Source: a virus. Taken from it: a DNA stretch of 56,201 bases. Shown here one piece after another: positions 9,946 to 19,076 of this stretch (position 1 is its first letter; every line of letters begins with the position of its first letter). The notes below the pieces were generated by a model. It saw only the letters and a list, made by a program, of their open reading frames with translations, was not told the DNA's origin and ran no database searches. The stretch spans positions 1 to 56,201 of IMG/VR virus record IMGVR_UViG_3300027777_000045. The stretch is one strand, 5' to 3'. The position numbers were made by a program, and so were the translations under genes.

Positions 9946-10293
9946 TTAAAAATTTCCCCCGTCTAGATCCATTTGTCTAACGACATATTTATTATTTGTT
10001 GTATTGAACACCAGCGTGCTATTATTTGCCGGAGGAACTTGTGAAAGCTGAACATCAGTAATAGAAGCCACGGTAACATTGGATACAAGATTTGATGCGT
10101 AGGCTATTGCATTTGCATACGTTGTGGCGTCATTCGCCAGCATAGCAGAAGTATTTGAAAACTTTGTAAGGTCGGAAATAGCCGAAGCAGTAACAACAGG
10201 GACACTAGCCGGCATCGTCAGAAGTGAGCCGTTCTGATTGACTACTTTAACCTTATATTGATTGGTAGTTACAGATTTGACTACGAAAGACAT
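9946..10293 (-). CDS. Small fibre-associated virion protein
   Basis: 115 aa. An N-terminal beta segment (SFVVKSVTTNQYKVKVV) is followed by an Ala/Asn-rich region and a C-terminal segment NKYVVRQMDLDGGNF that parallels the end of the 568-aa fibre. An SD-like GAGGT overlaps the stop of the previous gene, so translation is coupled. No known family recognised; structural role inferred from context. Confidence 0.55.
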   Translation of the reverse strand: MSFVVKSVTTNQYKVKVVNQNGSLLTMPASVPVVTASAISDLTKFSNTSAMLANDATTYANAIAYASNLVSNVTVASITDVQLSQVPPANNSTLVFNTTNNKYVVRQMDLDGGNF

Positions 10294-10294
10294 A

Positions 10295-10621
10295 TTACCT
10301 CGTCACTTGTGGAGTAACAGTTACAATTCCTTCAACGATACGAGAACGAATGCCGGATTGACTTTCGACCTCAACATCATAAACATAACGACCGGCAACA
10401 ATACTACTAGTTGTTGCTGCATTCATGGAAAGAGTGACTAAACCAGTATTATTTAAAATTACATCAAACGTATAAGAATTTGAAGAAGAATACGATTTTC
10501 TAATTTGTGAGTTGGCTGTAAACCCAGTAAAGTCAATTGGTTCATCAATTGCATCATGAATTGTATACGTTGTATTGAACGTAGCACCTTGATCAATTAC
10601 AATGTTTACTTTGGCTGCCAT
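10295..10621 (-). CDS. Ig-like/beta-sandwich phage virion protein
   Basis: 108 aa, beginning MAAKVNIVIDQGATFN and ending RIVEGIVTVTPQVTR. This compact all-beta protein with DFTGFTANSQIRKSY in the middle is a family I recognise from T4-like cyanophages and many other tailed phages, usually annotated as hypothetical or virion protein. It probably forms a small Ig-like domain on an appendage. It lies 9 nt after the 391-aa fibre gene. Confidence 0.6.
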   Translation of the reverse strand: MAAKVNIVIDQGATFNTTYTIHDAIDEPIDFTGFTANSQIRKSYSSSNSYTFDVILNNTGLVTLSMNAATTSSIVAGRYVYDVEVESQSGIRSRIVEGIVTVTPQVTR

Positions 10622-10630
10622 TTTAACCTC

Positions 10631-11806
10631 TTATGGAACGATGGAAGTTCTGATGAATTTAGCCACAACGTTTGCTGTCGTTGGAGTTAGCTGTAAAGCA
10701 ATATTACCACCACTAATAACTGCATCAAAAGTACCAAGAGAAACACTATTGAATAAGGTCTGATATTCTGTTATGTATGGTGTTGTTCCATCATGAAGAA
10801 TAATAAGTTTTGTCATATGATAATATGGTGTCGGCGTTACAGTCGTATCCGAAAGTTGAACCGTATATTCAAAAGAACGATATGATGAAGTCAAGACGAC
10901 ATCTATATTTGCGGCCGCAGTACTATTATTAAATGTATAAGTATTTGCATATTTATGCGCTATCGAATTAAGTAATAATATTCCAGTTGTAGAAATATTT
11001 GAGGATATCACATAGTTAAAATAACCGTAAAGCCAGGATGAACTAGAATTACCAATATTATAATAATTACTTGATGCCGGAACTATATTACCTGCGGCTG
11101 TTCCGGAATAAGTTAAACTCCCTGAAACCGCAAGACTTCCACCAACCGCCATATTACCGATTACGTTTGCATTACCACCAACACCTAAATTTCCTGTCAC
11201 GTTTGCCGTTGACTGAAGATTTACTGCTCCTACAACGCTTAAAGTATTAGAAAGATATACATTTCCAACGATTGTGGTATTCGAAGTATTTGCAACTATT
11301 TGTGTACCGTTAACAGCAAAAACATTATAAACACTATTTGCTTTTAATATTGTATTACCTGTAATAGTTGTATTACCAGTGGCATTTAATGTACCAGAAG
11401 TTACATTTGTAACACTTGCATTAATATTTAAGTAATTGCCACCGATAGTCGTATTACCACCGGTGGCTATAATATAAATTGAATTGGTTGTAATTACTAC
11501 GTTTGAATATATTGAATTTGCATTAAATGATACTAAATTTGAACTTGCATAAGTAAAAGCAGTATTTGTAATTAAATTAAGTGTATTGCCGGTAGCTAAA
11601 GTCCCACCAGCAATACCCGTATAAGCAACTAGGGTGTTTGCGCCAAAATAACCATTTACATATGCGTTTCCGGTTGATAAAGATCCGGCTGAAGAAGTGT
11701 CAACAGTAACTGTATTCTGAGATACAATAGTGGCAAGTGTATTTGTTTTCGATAACCAAGAACCGAAGGTATCGGTATTTGATACGTTAGCTACTGCAAT
11801 AGTCAT
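10631..11806 (-). CDS. Tail-fibre-like repetitive protein
   Basis: 391 aa, Asn/Thr/Ser/Gly-rich. Residues ~120-240 are short beta-helix-type repeats (NATGNTTITGNTILKANS, NVTGNLGVGGNANVIGNM). These lead into a block NYYNIGNSSSSWLYGYF, a motif found before fibre tip domains, and then a beta-rich C-terminal domain of about 110 residues. Low-complexity composition limits assignment; fibre or whisker role inferred. Confidence 0.6.
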   Translation of the reverse strand: MTIAVANVSNTDTFGSWLSKTNTLATIVSQNTVTVDTSSAGSLSTGNAYVNGYFGANTLVAYTGIAGGTLATGNTLNLITNTAFTYASSNLVSFNANSIYSNVVITTNSIYIIATGGNTTIGGNYLNINASVTNVTSGTLNATGNTTITGNTILKANSVYNVFAVNGTQIVANTSNTTIVGNVYLSNTLSVVGAVNLQSTANVTGNLGVGGNANVIGNMAVGGSLAVSGSLTYSGTAAGNIVPASSNYYNIGNSSSSWLYGYFNYVISSNISTTGILLLNSIAHKYANTYTFNNSTAAANIDVVLTSSYRSFEYTVQLSDTTVTPTPYYHMTKLIILHDGTTPYITEYQTLFNSVSLGTFDAVISGGNIALQLTPTTANVVAKFIRTSIVP

Positions 11807-11809
11807 ATT

Positions 11810-12025
11810 TTATTTCTGCCCTATCAGTTGTCTTAATAAAGACTTAATTTCTTCTACATCATTCTTAAGCTGATCATTTTCTTTAAATAACTTTTGCAAT
11901 TTAATTTTCTCTTCGCGATCCTGCTTGTATTTATCAAGCTCTTTTGAGTTAGTATTTAAAACCGCTTTGCTGTCTTTTAACCTAACAAGATCCTTATTAT
12001 CTTTTACTTTTAAAATTTCAGTCAT
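11810..12025 (-). CDS. Short conserved coiled-coil protein of T4-like phages
   Basis: 71 aa. The N-terminus (LKVKDNKDLVRLKDSKAVLNTN) matches a small conserved family that sits beside fibre genes in cyanophage-type T4-like phages. Residues ~30-68 form a charged coiled coil. It is packed tightly between two structural genes (3-4 nt gaps). Function unknown; possibly a structural or assembly factor. Confidence 0.6.
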   Translation of the reverse strand: MTEILKVKDNKDLVRLKDSKAVLNTNSKELDKYKQDREEKIKLQKLFKENDQLKNDVEEIKSLLRQLIGQK

Positions 12026-12029
12026 AAGT

Positions 12030-14525
12030 TTATACTTGTAAAGCCAGACAACGCATATCTGCCATTCTAGGAATAATCTGAGTTGTATTGGAAATCAGAA
12101 CAATCTTAGTCGCAAAAGTTTTAAATGTTTCATATACACCATCATTCAAAGTAGTATATCGAATGATGTTGTTATTATTAGCATATTTAAACGCACCGTA
12201 TTGAGACTCAAGACCTGGGATCACTCCAACCGTAGCATTAGCAGACGCTATTGACAAGTTAGAAGATACGGTCAATACAGTGGAATTAGGTATTGCTACA
12301 ACTTGTCTAACATTAAATCCAATTGTATTGGAAGAAGTATTAGCAGCCACATAAACAAATCCACCGGCGGTAAATGCGGCAGTTGAACTTACCGTAATAT
12401 TTGCCGAAGTTGTATTCACCGAGGCACTATTGGCAATAATCATAAGTGAAGTTGGTAGATCATAAATCAACTCGACGAAGTCATCTTTATTTACAAGACT
12501 GCTGGTAAGGGTAGGATCCGACAATTCAGCCATAGCGGACCAATCTTTACTTGTAATGCTATCTGCATCAGCACCAGCCAAGAATTTACCATAGACTTTA
12601 AAGTTACTGCCAGTAGGTCTATATGCGGTGATATAACAAATCATATCTTCCGCGTCTTGTTGATCCGCAAGAATAACGTTTTTTGAAACATATCTAGAAG
12701 CATATTTTTGAGCATAACCACTGACTTCACCAAACGCAGTCACACCAGTAATATTAGCTGATATTGATTGTGTTGTGTTGTATACTGTGGTATTTGATGA
12801 AACAAATTTAGCCACCGAAGAAACATTAGAAGAAGTTACATTGACTACATAAATTGTGCTTGAATTAGATGAGAACACAGTGGCACTAGCAGTAACAGTT
12901 GAATTGGCTTGCTGAATATTATCACCGGCATAAAAATTACCGTTTGTATTACTGTAAGCAATTCTGTATCCAGATAGATCAGATTGCTTACAAATAACAT
13001 TATCAGTTAATGTTGCAAGATTACGAATCGTATCAATATATGGGCTAATCTTTGTATTAGAACTACTTAAGGATGCAGAAACAGACAGTGATCTATTGCC
13101 GCTCAAATATGCATATTCATTACTTCTGGACACCAGCATTCTAGGTTTATCAATGAATTCATATGGTATATCACTATCAACAGTTATGTAAGAAGAATCC
13201 ACATTTCTGCTGGTATCAGTCCCTTCAAATCCCCAAGCTATATCGGTTTGATTTGGGTATATATTTGAAATTTGACTTGTTATACTTTGGTAATTCGTAT
13301 CAACAATTTTGTTAATCTGTGCGGAAGCACCTGATGAAACACCAATAAGAATTTGACCATTACTGTTAGTAAAATTTTGCGATGAATTGGCAGAAACAGC
13401 ATAGATACTTAGAATACCATTATAACCAGGTGTAATCGCACTGAAATATCCTCTCAGATTTGCATCGGCTCTCACTCTACCAATGATAGCACTTGTATCT
13501 GAAAAGTTAATATTTGAATCTAAAGTCAAGGTTCTAGAAGTAGGTGAAATGGATGTAATTCTTTTAACATTTACATTAGCACCTGTATTAGTCCCGACAT
13601 AGATGTAATTGTTTACCGTAAAGTCCGTAATTGTAGTTGAATTTGCATTCGGTACAGTGATAACGTTACAAGCGGAGGTTGTAACAACAGTTTGATTTGC
13701 AAATGACGGGGCGGTAGCAACAAGATTTGATGTATAACTTCTTAATGTATTGATTGTATCAAAAGCTCCGTAAGTATTACTCATAACAACCGCTGTTGTA
13801 TTTGCAAATATAACATTTCCGTATGCCGTGGCTTGTGAAAGATTAGCAGTAACAGTTCCGGCAGGCTGAAATACAGTTTCCCCAACGGTAAAAGTATTAG
13901 AACCACTTATTGTCAACGAAGATATTTGTAAAGAGTTGTTGGAAACAACAATTTGTTCACCTCTAGAAAATATACCAATATGTTTGTTGGTAGAGAATCT
14001 ATCAATTGCAGAGTTTTTAAATACTGCAGTTGCTGAAGAAGCGGTAAACAATGCTGTATAAAGATTATATTTCATACTTTCGCTTTGAATCGGAGTAAAA
14101 TTTAAATCATTTGATGATATAAACAAAGAACCGAGCTGATTATTAGTAAAAATTGGAGTATTAGTTACAATATCAGTTCCGTTAAGTGCACCAATCCAAA
14201 CATTGTAATCTGGATTACCCCCGATAGGAACAACAACCAAAGCGTATTGTTCATTGGTTCTTAAAACTACAGGTGTATCAAAAGTAAACGTTGTACTTAC
14301 CGAAGAGTCTTGGCTTGTATTAACTTGTGATGTATAAAGAGTTTTGGAACCATATGGCACCACTTTGCTTGAAGGAAAACCGTTAACAGTTTCTCTTATT
14401 TGTAGCTCAACACCAAAAGTAGACGATTTGCTTTGGAAAAACAAATCTACTTTTGTTAAGAAAACAGCATCAACACCTTTGTCAGGTTCATTTACAATAA
14501 AAGTTTGAGCAATTGGCTTCGTCAT
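12030..14525 (-). CDS. Large baseplate/appendage structural protein
   Basis: 831 aa. The first ~170 residues (KPIAQTFIVN, then FLTKVDLFFQSKSS and IRETVNGFPS) match a module of phage structural proteins often found downstream of, or fused to, DUF4815 proteins. The remainder is Ser/Thr/Asn-rich beta repeats with many TVGETV- and NTTAV-type turns. The last ~200 residues are less repetitive (VYGKFLAGADADSITSKDW). Late motif TATAAATA is 23 nt upstream. Function inferred from position next to the DUF4815 protein. Confidence 0.65.
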   Translation of the reverse strand: MTKPIAQTFIVNEPDKGVDAVFLTKVDLFFQSKSSTFGVELQIRETVNGFPSSKVVPYGSKTLYTSQVNTSQDSSVSTTFTFDTPVVLRTNEQYALVVVPIGGNPDYNVWIGALNGTDIVTNTPIFTNNQLGSLFISSNDLNFTPIQSESMKYNLYTALFTASSATAVFKNSAIDRFSTNKHIGIFSRGEQIVVSNNSLQISSLTISGSNTFTVGETVFQPAGTVTANLSQATAYGNVIFANTTAVVMSNTYGAFDTINTLRSYTSNLVATAPSFANQTVVTTSACNVITVPNANSTTITDFTVNNYIYVGTNTGANVNVKRITSISPTSRTLTLDSNINFSDTSAIIGRVRADANLRGYFSAITPGYNGILSIYAVSANSSQNFTNSNGQILIGVSSGASAQINKIVDTNYQSITSQISNIYPNQTDIAWGFEGTDTSRNVDSSYITVDSDIPYEFIDKPRMLVSRSNEYAYLSGNRSLSVSASLSSSNTKISPYIDTIRNLATLTDNVICKQSDLSGYRIAYSNTNGNFYAGDNIQQANSTVTASATVFSSNSSTIYVVNVTSSNVSSVAKFVSSNTTVYNTTQSISANITGVTAFGEVSGYAQKYASRYVSKNVILADQQDAEDMICYITAYRPTGSNFKVYGKFLAGADADSITSKDWSAMAELSDPTLTSSLVNKDDFVELIYDLPTSLMIIANSASVNTTSANITVSSTAAFTAGGFVYVAANTSSNTIGFNVRQVVAIPNSTVLTVSSNLSIASANATVGVIPGLESQYGAFKYANNNNIIRYTTLNDGVYETFKTFATKIVLISNTTQIIPRMADMRCLALQV

Positions 14526-14547
14526 TTACTTTTTGTTCCGTTTTAAA

Positions 14548-14555
14548 TATTTATA
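14548..14555 (-). promoter_or_regulatory. T4-type late promoter (TATAAATA)
   Basis: Exact minus-strand TATAAATA in the 48-bp gap between the 1497-aa and 831-aa genes, 23 nt before the start at 14525. Confidence 0.6.
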
Positions 14556-14573
14556 TATACATACAAATTTTGA

Positions 14574-17500
14574 TTAATCGGTACCACCACTACTACCACC
14601 ATCACCACCAGCATCTCCTCCAGCGCCATCACTAGAATCACCGTCAGAACTACTAGCGGCCGCATCCGCTCCTGGACCAGGTCCGGCCGCGCCAGAGTCA
14701 CTTTCACCACCGTTACCAGGTGAACCCATATCAACGGTTCCGCCAGTATAGTCATTTGGTGGTGCATAATAACCAATATCCGGTACAGTATTATCTATGG
14801 GAGTAGTTGGCGGTTGAGTGGTATCGGTTGATGCTATTGAAGTATTACCTGTTGGTGGCTGCGACCCGCCACCCGGCGGGGTTTGGGCTGTCAGCACTGG
14901 CAACGCCACTTTCCATTCATTTGTGGTTGTAGAATTCTGATATATTGTTTGAGTATCTGAAACTTCTTGTGTAACAATTTGAGCCGATCTTATTGTCAAC
15001 AATGATTTTTGTTTTTGCACAGAAAGAGCAGAACAAAATAAACTATATGTAGCTTGAGTAGTTACGGCACTTTCGCCTTGAGCTAGATTTGAAATATCAG
15101 TTAGTTTAAATTCTAATTGACCACTTTTAAATACATTAGCCGGCACTTTAAAGATACCATAGACATTACCGTAACTATCACTAGTTATTTGTCCACCCCA
15201 GTTATTAGTGTGTGAATAAACAGTTCCATCATAAGCAATATAAGTATAAGCACCGGCTGTTGTTATATAATTACCGCCCGTTTGTGCCCAAGATCCAGCA
15301 TACGGAATCAGATTTAGACAATAATTACTTACGTTAACACTATCAAAATATACATAAAGATTTGTATTTGGTTTCATACCTTTAGCGGTAAAATATACAT
15401 CTCTAGATGGTACAAATGTTTGTATTGAAACATCTGTGACATAATCACCATTATCAATTGTAGTTTCAGTAGGCTGTGTCGTAAAAGTTCTACCGACACG
15501 AGTTTGTTGTTGAGCCAATGTTGACGTGGTTGTGGTTGCAAAAGTTCGCGAATCCTGAGAACTGGCAGTTAAATTTGTTTGACTGTTTTGACCAACAAGA
15601 GAAGGATTTCCAGCATCGGTCCAATTGCCCCATTCAGTCCCAAGTCTACTACTTGATCCTCCGCCAACAAAGTTGGTATAATTATCAATAGTTGAATTAA
15701 TTAACGGACGCTGTAAAAGATCCGGAGCTGTAATGCCGGGGGGATTTAAAATAAGTGTTCCGCGATAATTATATATATTGCCTTCGATACAGTTTCTATA
15801 CTTGGAAGCAAATTTTTGACTCTGATTTAAGTTATTTGCGGTATAAGGTAGAAGAATTAAGTCGCCAGTTTTAACAGCTGTTGATGATACCGAATCAAAC
15901 TGAAGATCGGCTGTCATCTGATTAAATACTGGTCTGGCTTCCGTGGTATTTCTGTCGATTGAAATATTATAGCTTTTATCATTTGTATTACCGATCGAAT
16001 GATCTCTGAAAGGATCAACCAAAATACCGTTTTTAAAACGATTTTGTCCTGTCGCATCACTACGAACCAATAAGGAATTTGTCGATTGTTCCAAGAGTGT
16101 TAAAGAAGTATAATACTCAAGTCTTTCAATTCTCTTTGAAAGTTTATTAATATCCGCCATAGTGTAGCGTTTTGTCTGAAGCAGACTAGTTTGAATAGAA
16201 TAATCATAACGATTATATGTTTTAGCTTCAGTTGGAGTGAGAGAAGGATACGGTGTCACTGTAGCAAAACCAATAGTCATGGTACCAGGAATTTCGTTCG
16301 GCGGAACAAGCGCCAACAAAGATTCACCCTCAGTCACAAGAATTTCACCGGCTGTTGTTAAAGCAATTCTGTCTTTTCTCGGTAAGTAATATTGAACAAC
16401 GGACTGATAATTTGTATCAGGTGAGACAAGATAAGCTCCACCGGATCCATATGTTTGCAGAGTAAGAGTATTTGAAGGATTAACTGTTGCGGATACAATT
16501 GTAGCATTAGCTACGGCTGTATTTACAGCGTATGGTCTAAAGTCAATACTATCTCTAAGATCAACCGCAGTACCAATCGTTGAAGTATATTGTGGTATCT
16601 GATATGTCTGAATTGCGGAAGTGTTTGATGTATTAGCATCGTCGATCGGATACGAAGCGGCTGTAAAGAATCCAACACCTTGAGAAGGAGATGCAACAAA
16701 ATTATCTACTGAAACAAGCAGTGTTGCATTTGGTGCGATTGGTCTTCCAGAAGAAATATATGCAAGACCGTAATATGAATCTTGTTGACCATTATTTAAA
16801 CCAAAAGAACCCGTAATATTAAGATTTGTATTGGCATAAGTTCCACCAGTTTCATCAATATAAACGGCATTTAATCTGCGAACATCTGGAATACCAAGAC
16901 ACCAAGGCCCTGTAACTCCACCAGCGTTGGTATTTGCTTGAATCTTGATATAGGTTGACTTTTTTATTTGCTTAGCGATAGGTACTGTACTTGATCGTAA
17001 AGTATTGAAATATACTGATGCCGTAAAATCAGCATTACTTGACTCACCTAAAGCAACATTGGCTGTGGTGCCTGAAGTAATATTAATTGTTCTTGAAAGA
17101 GAAGCAAAATTAATAGGAACACCGGCCGGCCAGGTCTTTTGATGCGTAAGACCGGAAGATGTGAAAGCAAATACGGAATCAACAGTCATTGAAATATCAC
17201 TTGTAACAGCTACAATTCTTTTTGTAGCTGTATTACAATAAAAATAATCACCGACTTGATATTGTGATACGAATAAAGTAGAGGATCCCACAACATTTGT
17301 AGATGATGTATTGACCGATACAGTCCCTGCTTTAGTTGTGCTATATCCATTTGCAGAAGGTATTATAATAAATGATGTTTCGGCAGATTGTGATAAGGTT
17401 CCAGTACCATAATTAAATGACTCGGTACCTGTACCTACAACGGCGGGTATTGTAAGAGCCAAAGATCCACTTACAGCAACAAAACTTGAATTGACTCTAT

Positions 17501-19067
17501 TTCTATAAACGTATTGAGCTGTTGTTGAGAATCCTTCAGGTCTAATAGCATTTTGTCCGAATGGATAAACCATCAATTCTGCATTTGAAGCTTGTATTTT
17601 AGCAACGTTAACACCGTTGAAGTCTTTATCGAGAATAATATCAGCTACTGCCAATAAACTACCATTTGAATAAATTATGCTTCGTACATCGGAAATCTTT
17701 TGACCTGGTAGCATTTGAATATTGAATACGTAGATTTCATATACAGCATCAACACCTGGAGTGCCTGATGCATAACCAACACCACGAATATAAGCAGTAC
17801 CGATTTTTGTAGTGGCGGAATATGAAGTATTTAGAAATGTTTTTCCTGAAATAGCTGTTTTTGCCACACTATGTAGATCGACTTGGGTCGCATTTTTGTT
17901 GTTAAAATCCCCACAAAATTCATTTACATTTAGATAATAACCAAATGTGGCTGTTACAATCTGATTGTTAACAGTTGCATAGTCAAGACCTTTTCTCAGA
18001 TCAGCGGTATTATTATTGATAAACTCAACTCTGTATCCCTTTACATAACCAATACCTGGTGATGCAACAATACTATTATATGTGGTATTTGCAGCACCAT
18101 TTGAAATTTTCTTGGTTGTGCTCAGTAGAAACGGATTGACAATGTAATCGCCGTTTGTTTCATACGTTCTGCGGGCTGTATCTTTAGACAAGGCCGCATA
18201 TTGCGGATCATTCTTAATTGAAACCGGCAGACCATTCTTGAAGTCACAAAGTGAAAAGAATGAAGTGGTATTTGATACGGTATTAGATGCTCTTGTAACC
18301 AGAGTAGGAACAAGTTTCAAACGATGTGCACCAGGAGCATCATAATTTGGAGAACCGGCAGCATTATCAAGAAGTGATGTATCAATCTCAGGAGTAACAA
18401 TTTCTTCTACTGCATCGAACCCAACGGAAATATTATCGGGGACATTATTGTATTTTGATACAACCAAAGTTTGAGGCTGAACTCTAATAAAGAAACCTTT
18501 CTTGAAGATTACACCTTCAGTTGTGGTAAATCCATATCCTTGACCTGTTGAATTGGAAACTGTAGCAACAACAACATTTCCAATATTCACATTTGAAGAA
18601 GTTTGAATTTGAATTACTTCACTATTTGCAAATACACTTTGCTGAGAACCATTTGCAAATGTACTAGAATTCAAATACTTTAAATAAAGAGTGTTTAAAT
18701 CTGGATCAGAAGATTCATAACCACCTAATGCATTTACAACTTTTGCTTGTAACCCGTTATTATTAATAGCAATTTTACCAACAAAATCATTTATATTTGA
18801 AATAGCAGAATTATTAGCATAATTATCTTTAATCTTTACATAGTTGTAAGCATTATCAAACGTAAATCCACAACCCTCAACAACAGAACCTTCTTTAAAA
18901 ATATGACGGCCAAATTTATCAATCTGATCTTGCAAAATAGTTTGCATCTGATTGAGTTCTCGTGCTTGAACGGCAGCCGCTGGGCGATATAATACACGAT
19001 AAAAATTCTTCGTTACATCATAATCATCGAAGTAAGGCTTACGTGAAAGGTCTGTATCTAGTGCCAT
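14574..19067 (-). CDS. DUF4815-type virion structural protein
   Basis: 1497 aa. The N-terminal 60 residues (YFDDYDVTKNFYRVLYRP, AVQARELNQMQTILQ, then GRHIFKEGSVVEG) are the signature of the DUF4815 family found in large structural proteins of T4-like phages. The middle is a long beta-rich stretch; residues ~1240-1370 include TFVPSRDVYFTAKGMKPN and a probable adhesive beta-sandwich. The last ~100 residues are Pro/Thr then Gly/Asp/Ser-rich (ending GGDGGSSGGTD), probably disordered. Probably a baseplate-periphery or fibre-attachment protein. Confidence 0.75.
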   Translation of the reverse strand: MALDTDLSRKPYFDDYDVTKNFYRVLYRPAAAVQARELNQMQTILQDQIDKFGRHIFKEGSVVEGCGFTFDNAYNYVKIKDNYANNSAISNINDFVGKIAINNNGLQAKVVNALGGYESSDPDLNTLYLKYLNSSTFANGSQQSVFANSEVIQIQTSSNVNIGNVVVATVSNSTGQGYGFTTTEGVIFKKGFFIRVQPQTLVVSKYNNVPDNISVGFDAVEEIVTPEIDTSLLDNAAGSPNYDAPGAHRLKLVPTLVTRASNTVSNTTSFFSLCDFKNGLPVSIKNDPQYAALSKDTARRTYETNGDYIVNPFLLSTTKKISNGAANTTYNSIVASPGIGYVKGYRVEFINNNTADLRKGLDYATVNNQIVTATFGYYLNVNEFCGDFNNKNATQVDLHSVAKTAISGKTFLNTSYSATTKIGTAYIRGVGYASGTPGVDAVYEIYVFNIQMLPGQKISDVRSIIYSNGSLLAVADIILDKDFNGVNVAKIQASNAELMVYPFGQNAIRPEGFSTTAQYVYRNRVNSSFVAVSGSLALTIPAVVGTGTESFNYGTGTLSQSAETSFIIIPSANGYSTTKAGTVSVNTSSTNVVGSSTLFVSQYQVGDYFYCNTATKRIVAVTSDISMTVDSVFAFTSSGLTHQKTWPAGVPINFASLSRTINITSGTTANVALGESSNADFTASVYFNTLRSSTVPIAKQIKKSTYIKIQANTNAGGVTGPWCLGIPDVRRLNAVYIDETGGTYANTNLNITGSFGLNNGQQDSYYGLAYISSGRPIAPNATLLVSVDNFVASPSQGVGFFTAASYPIDDANTSNTSAIQTYQIPQYTSTIGTAVDLRDSIDFRPYAVNTAVANATIVSATVNPSNTLTLQTYGSGGAYLVSPDTNYQSVVQYYLPRKDRIALTTAGEILVTEGESLLALVPPNEIPGTMTIGFATVTPYPSLTPTEAKTYNRYDYSIQTSLLQTKRYTMADINKLSKRIERLEYYTSLTLLEQSTNSLLVRSDATGQNRFKNGILVDPFRDHSIGNTNDKSYNISIDRNTTEARPVFNQMTADLQFDSVSSTAVKTGDLILLPYTANNLNQSQKFASKYRNCIEGNIYNYRGTLILNPPGITAPDLLQRPLINSTIDNYTNFVGGGSSSRLGTEWGNWTDAGNPSLVGQNSQTNLTASSQDSRTFATTTTSTLAQQQTRVGRTFTTQPTETTIDNGDYVTDVSIQTFVPSRDVYFTAKGMKPNTNLYVYFDSVNVSNYCLNLIPYAGSWAQTGGNYITTAGAYTYIAYDGTVYSHTNNWGGQITSDSYGNVYGIFKVPANVFKSGQLEFKLTDISNLAQGESAVTTQATYSLFCSALSVQKQKSLLTIRSAQIVTQEVSDTQTIYQNSTTTNEWKVALPVLTAQTPPGGGSQPPTGNTSIASTDTTQPPTTPIDNTVPDIGYYAPPNDYTGGTVDMGSPGNGGESDSGAAGPGPGADAAASSSDGDSSDGAGGDAGGDGGSSGGTD

Positions 19068-19076
19068 TCTATCCTC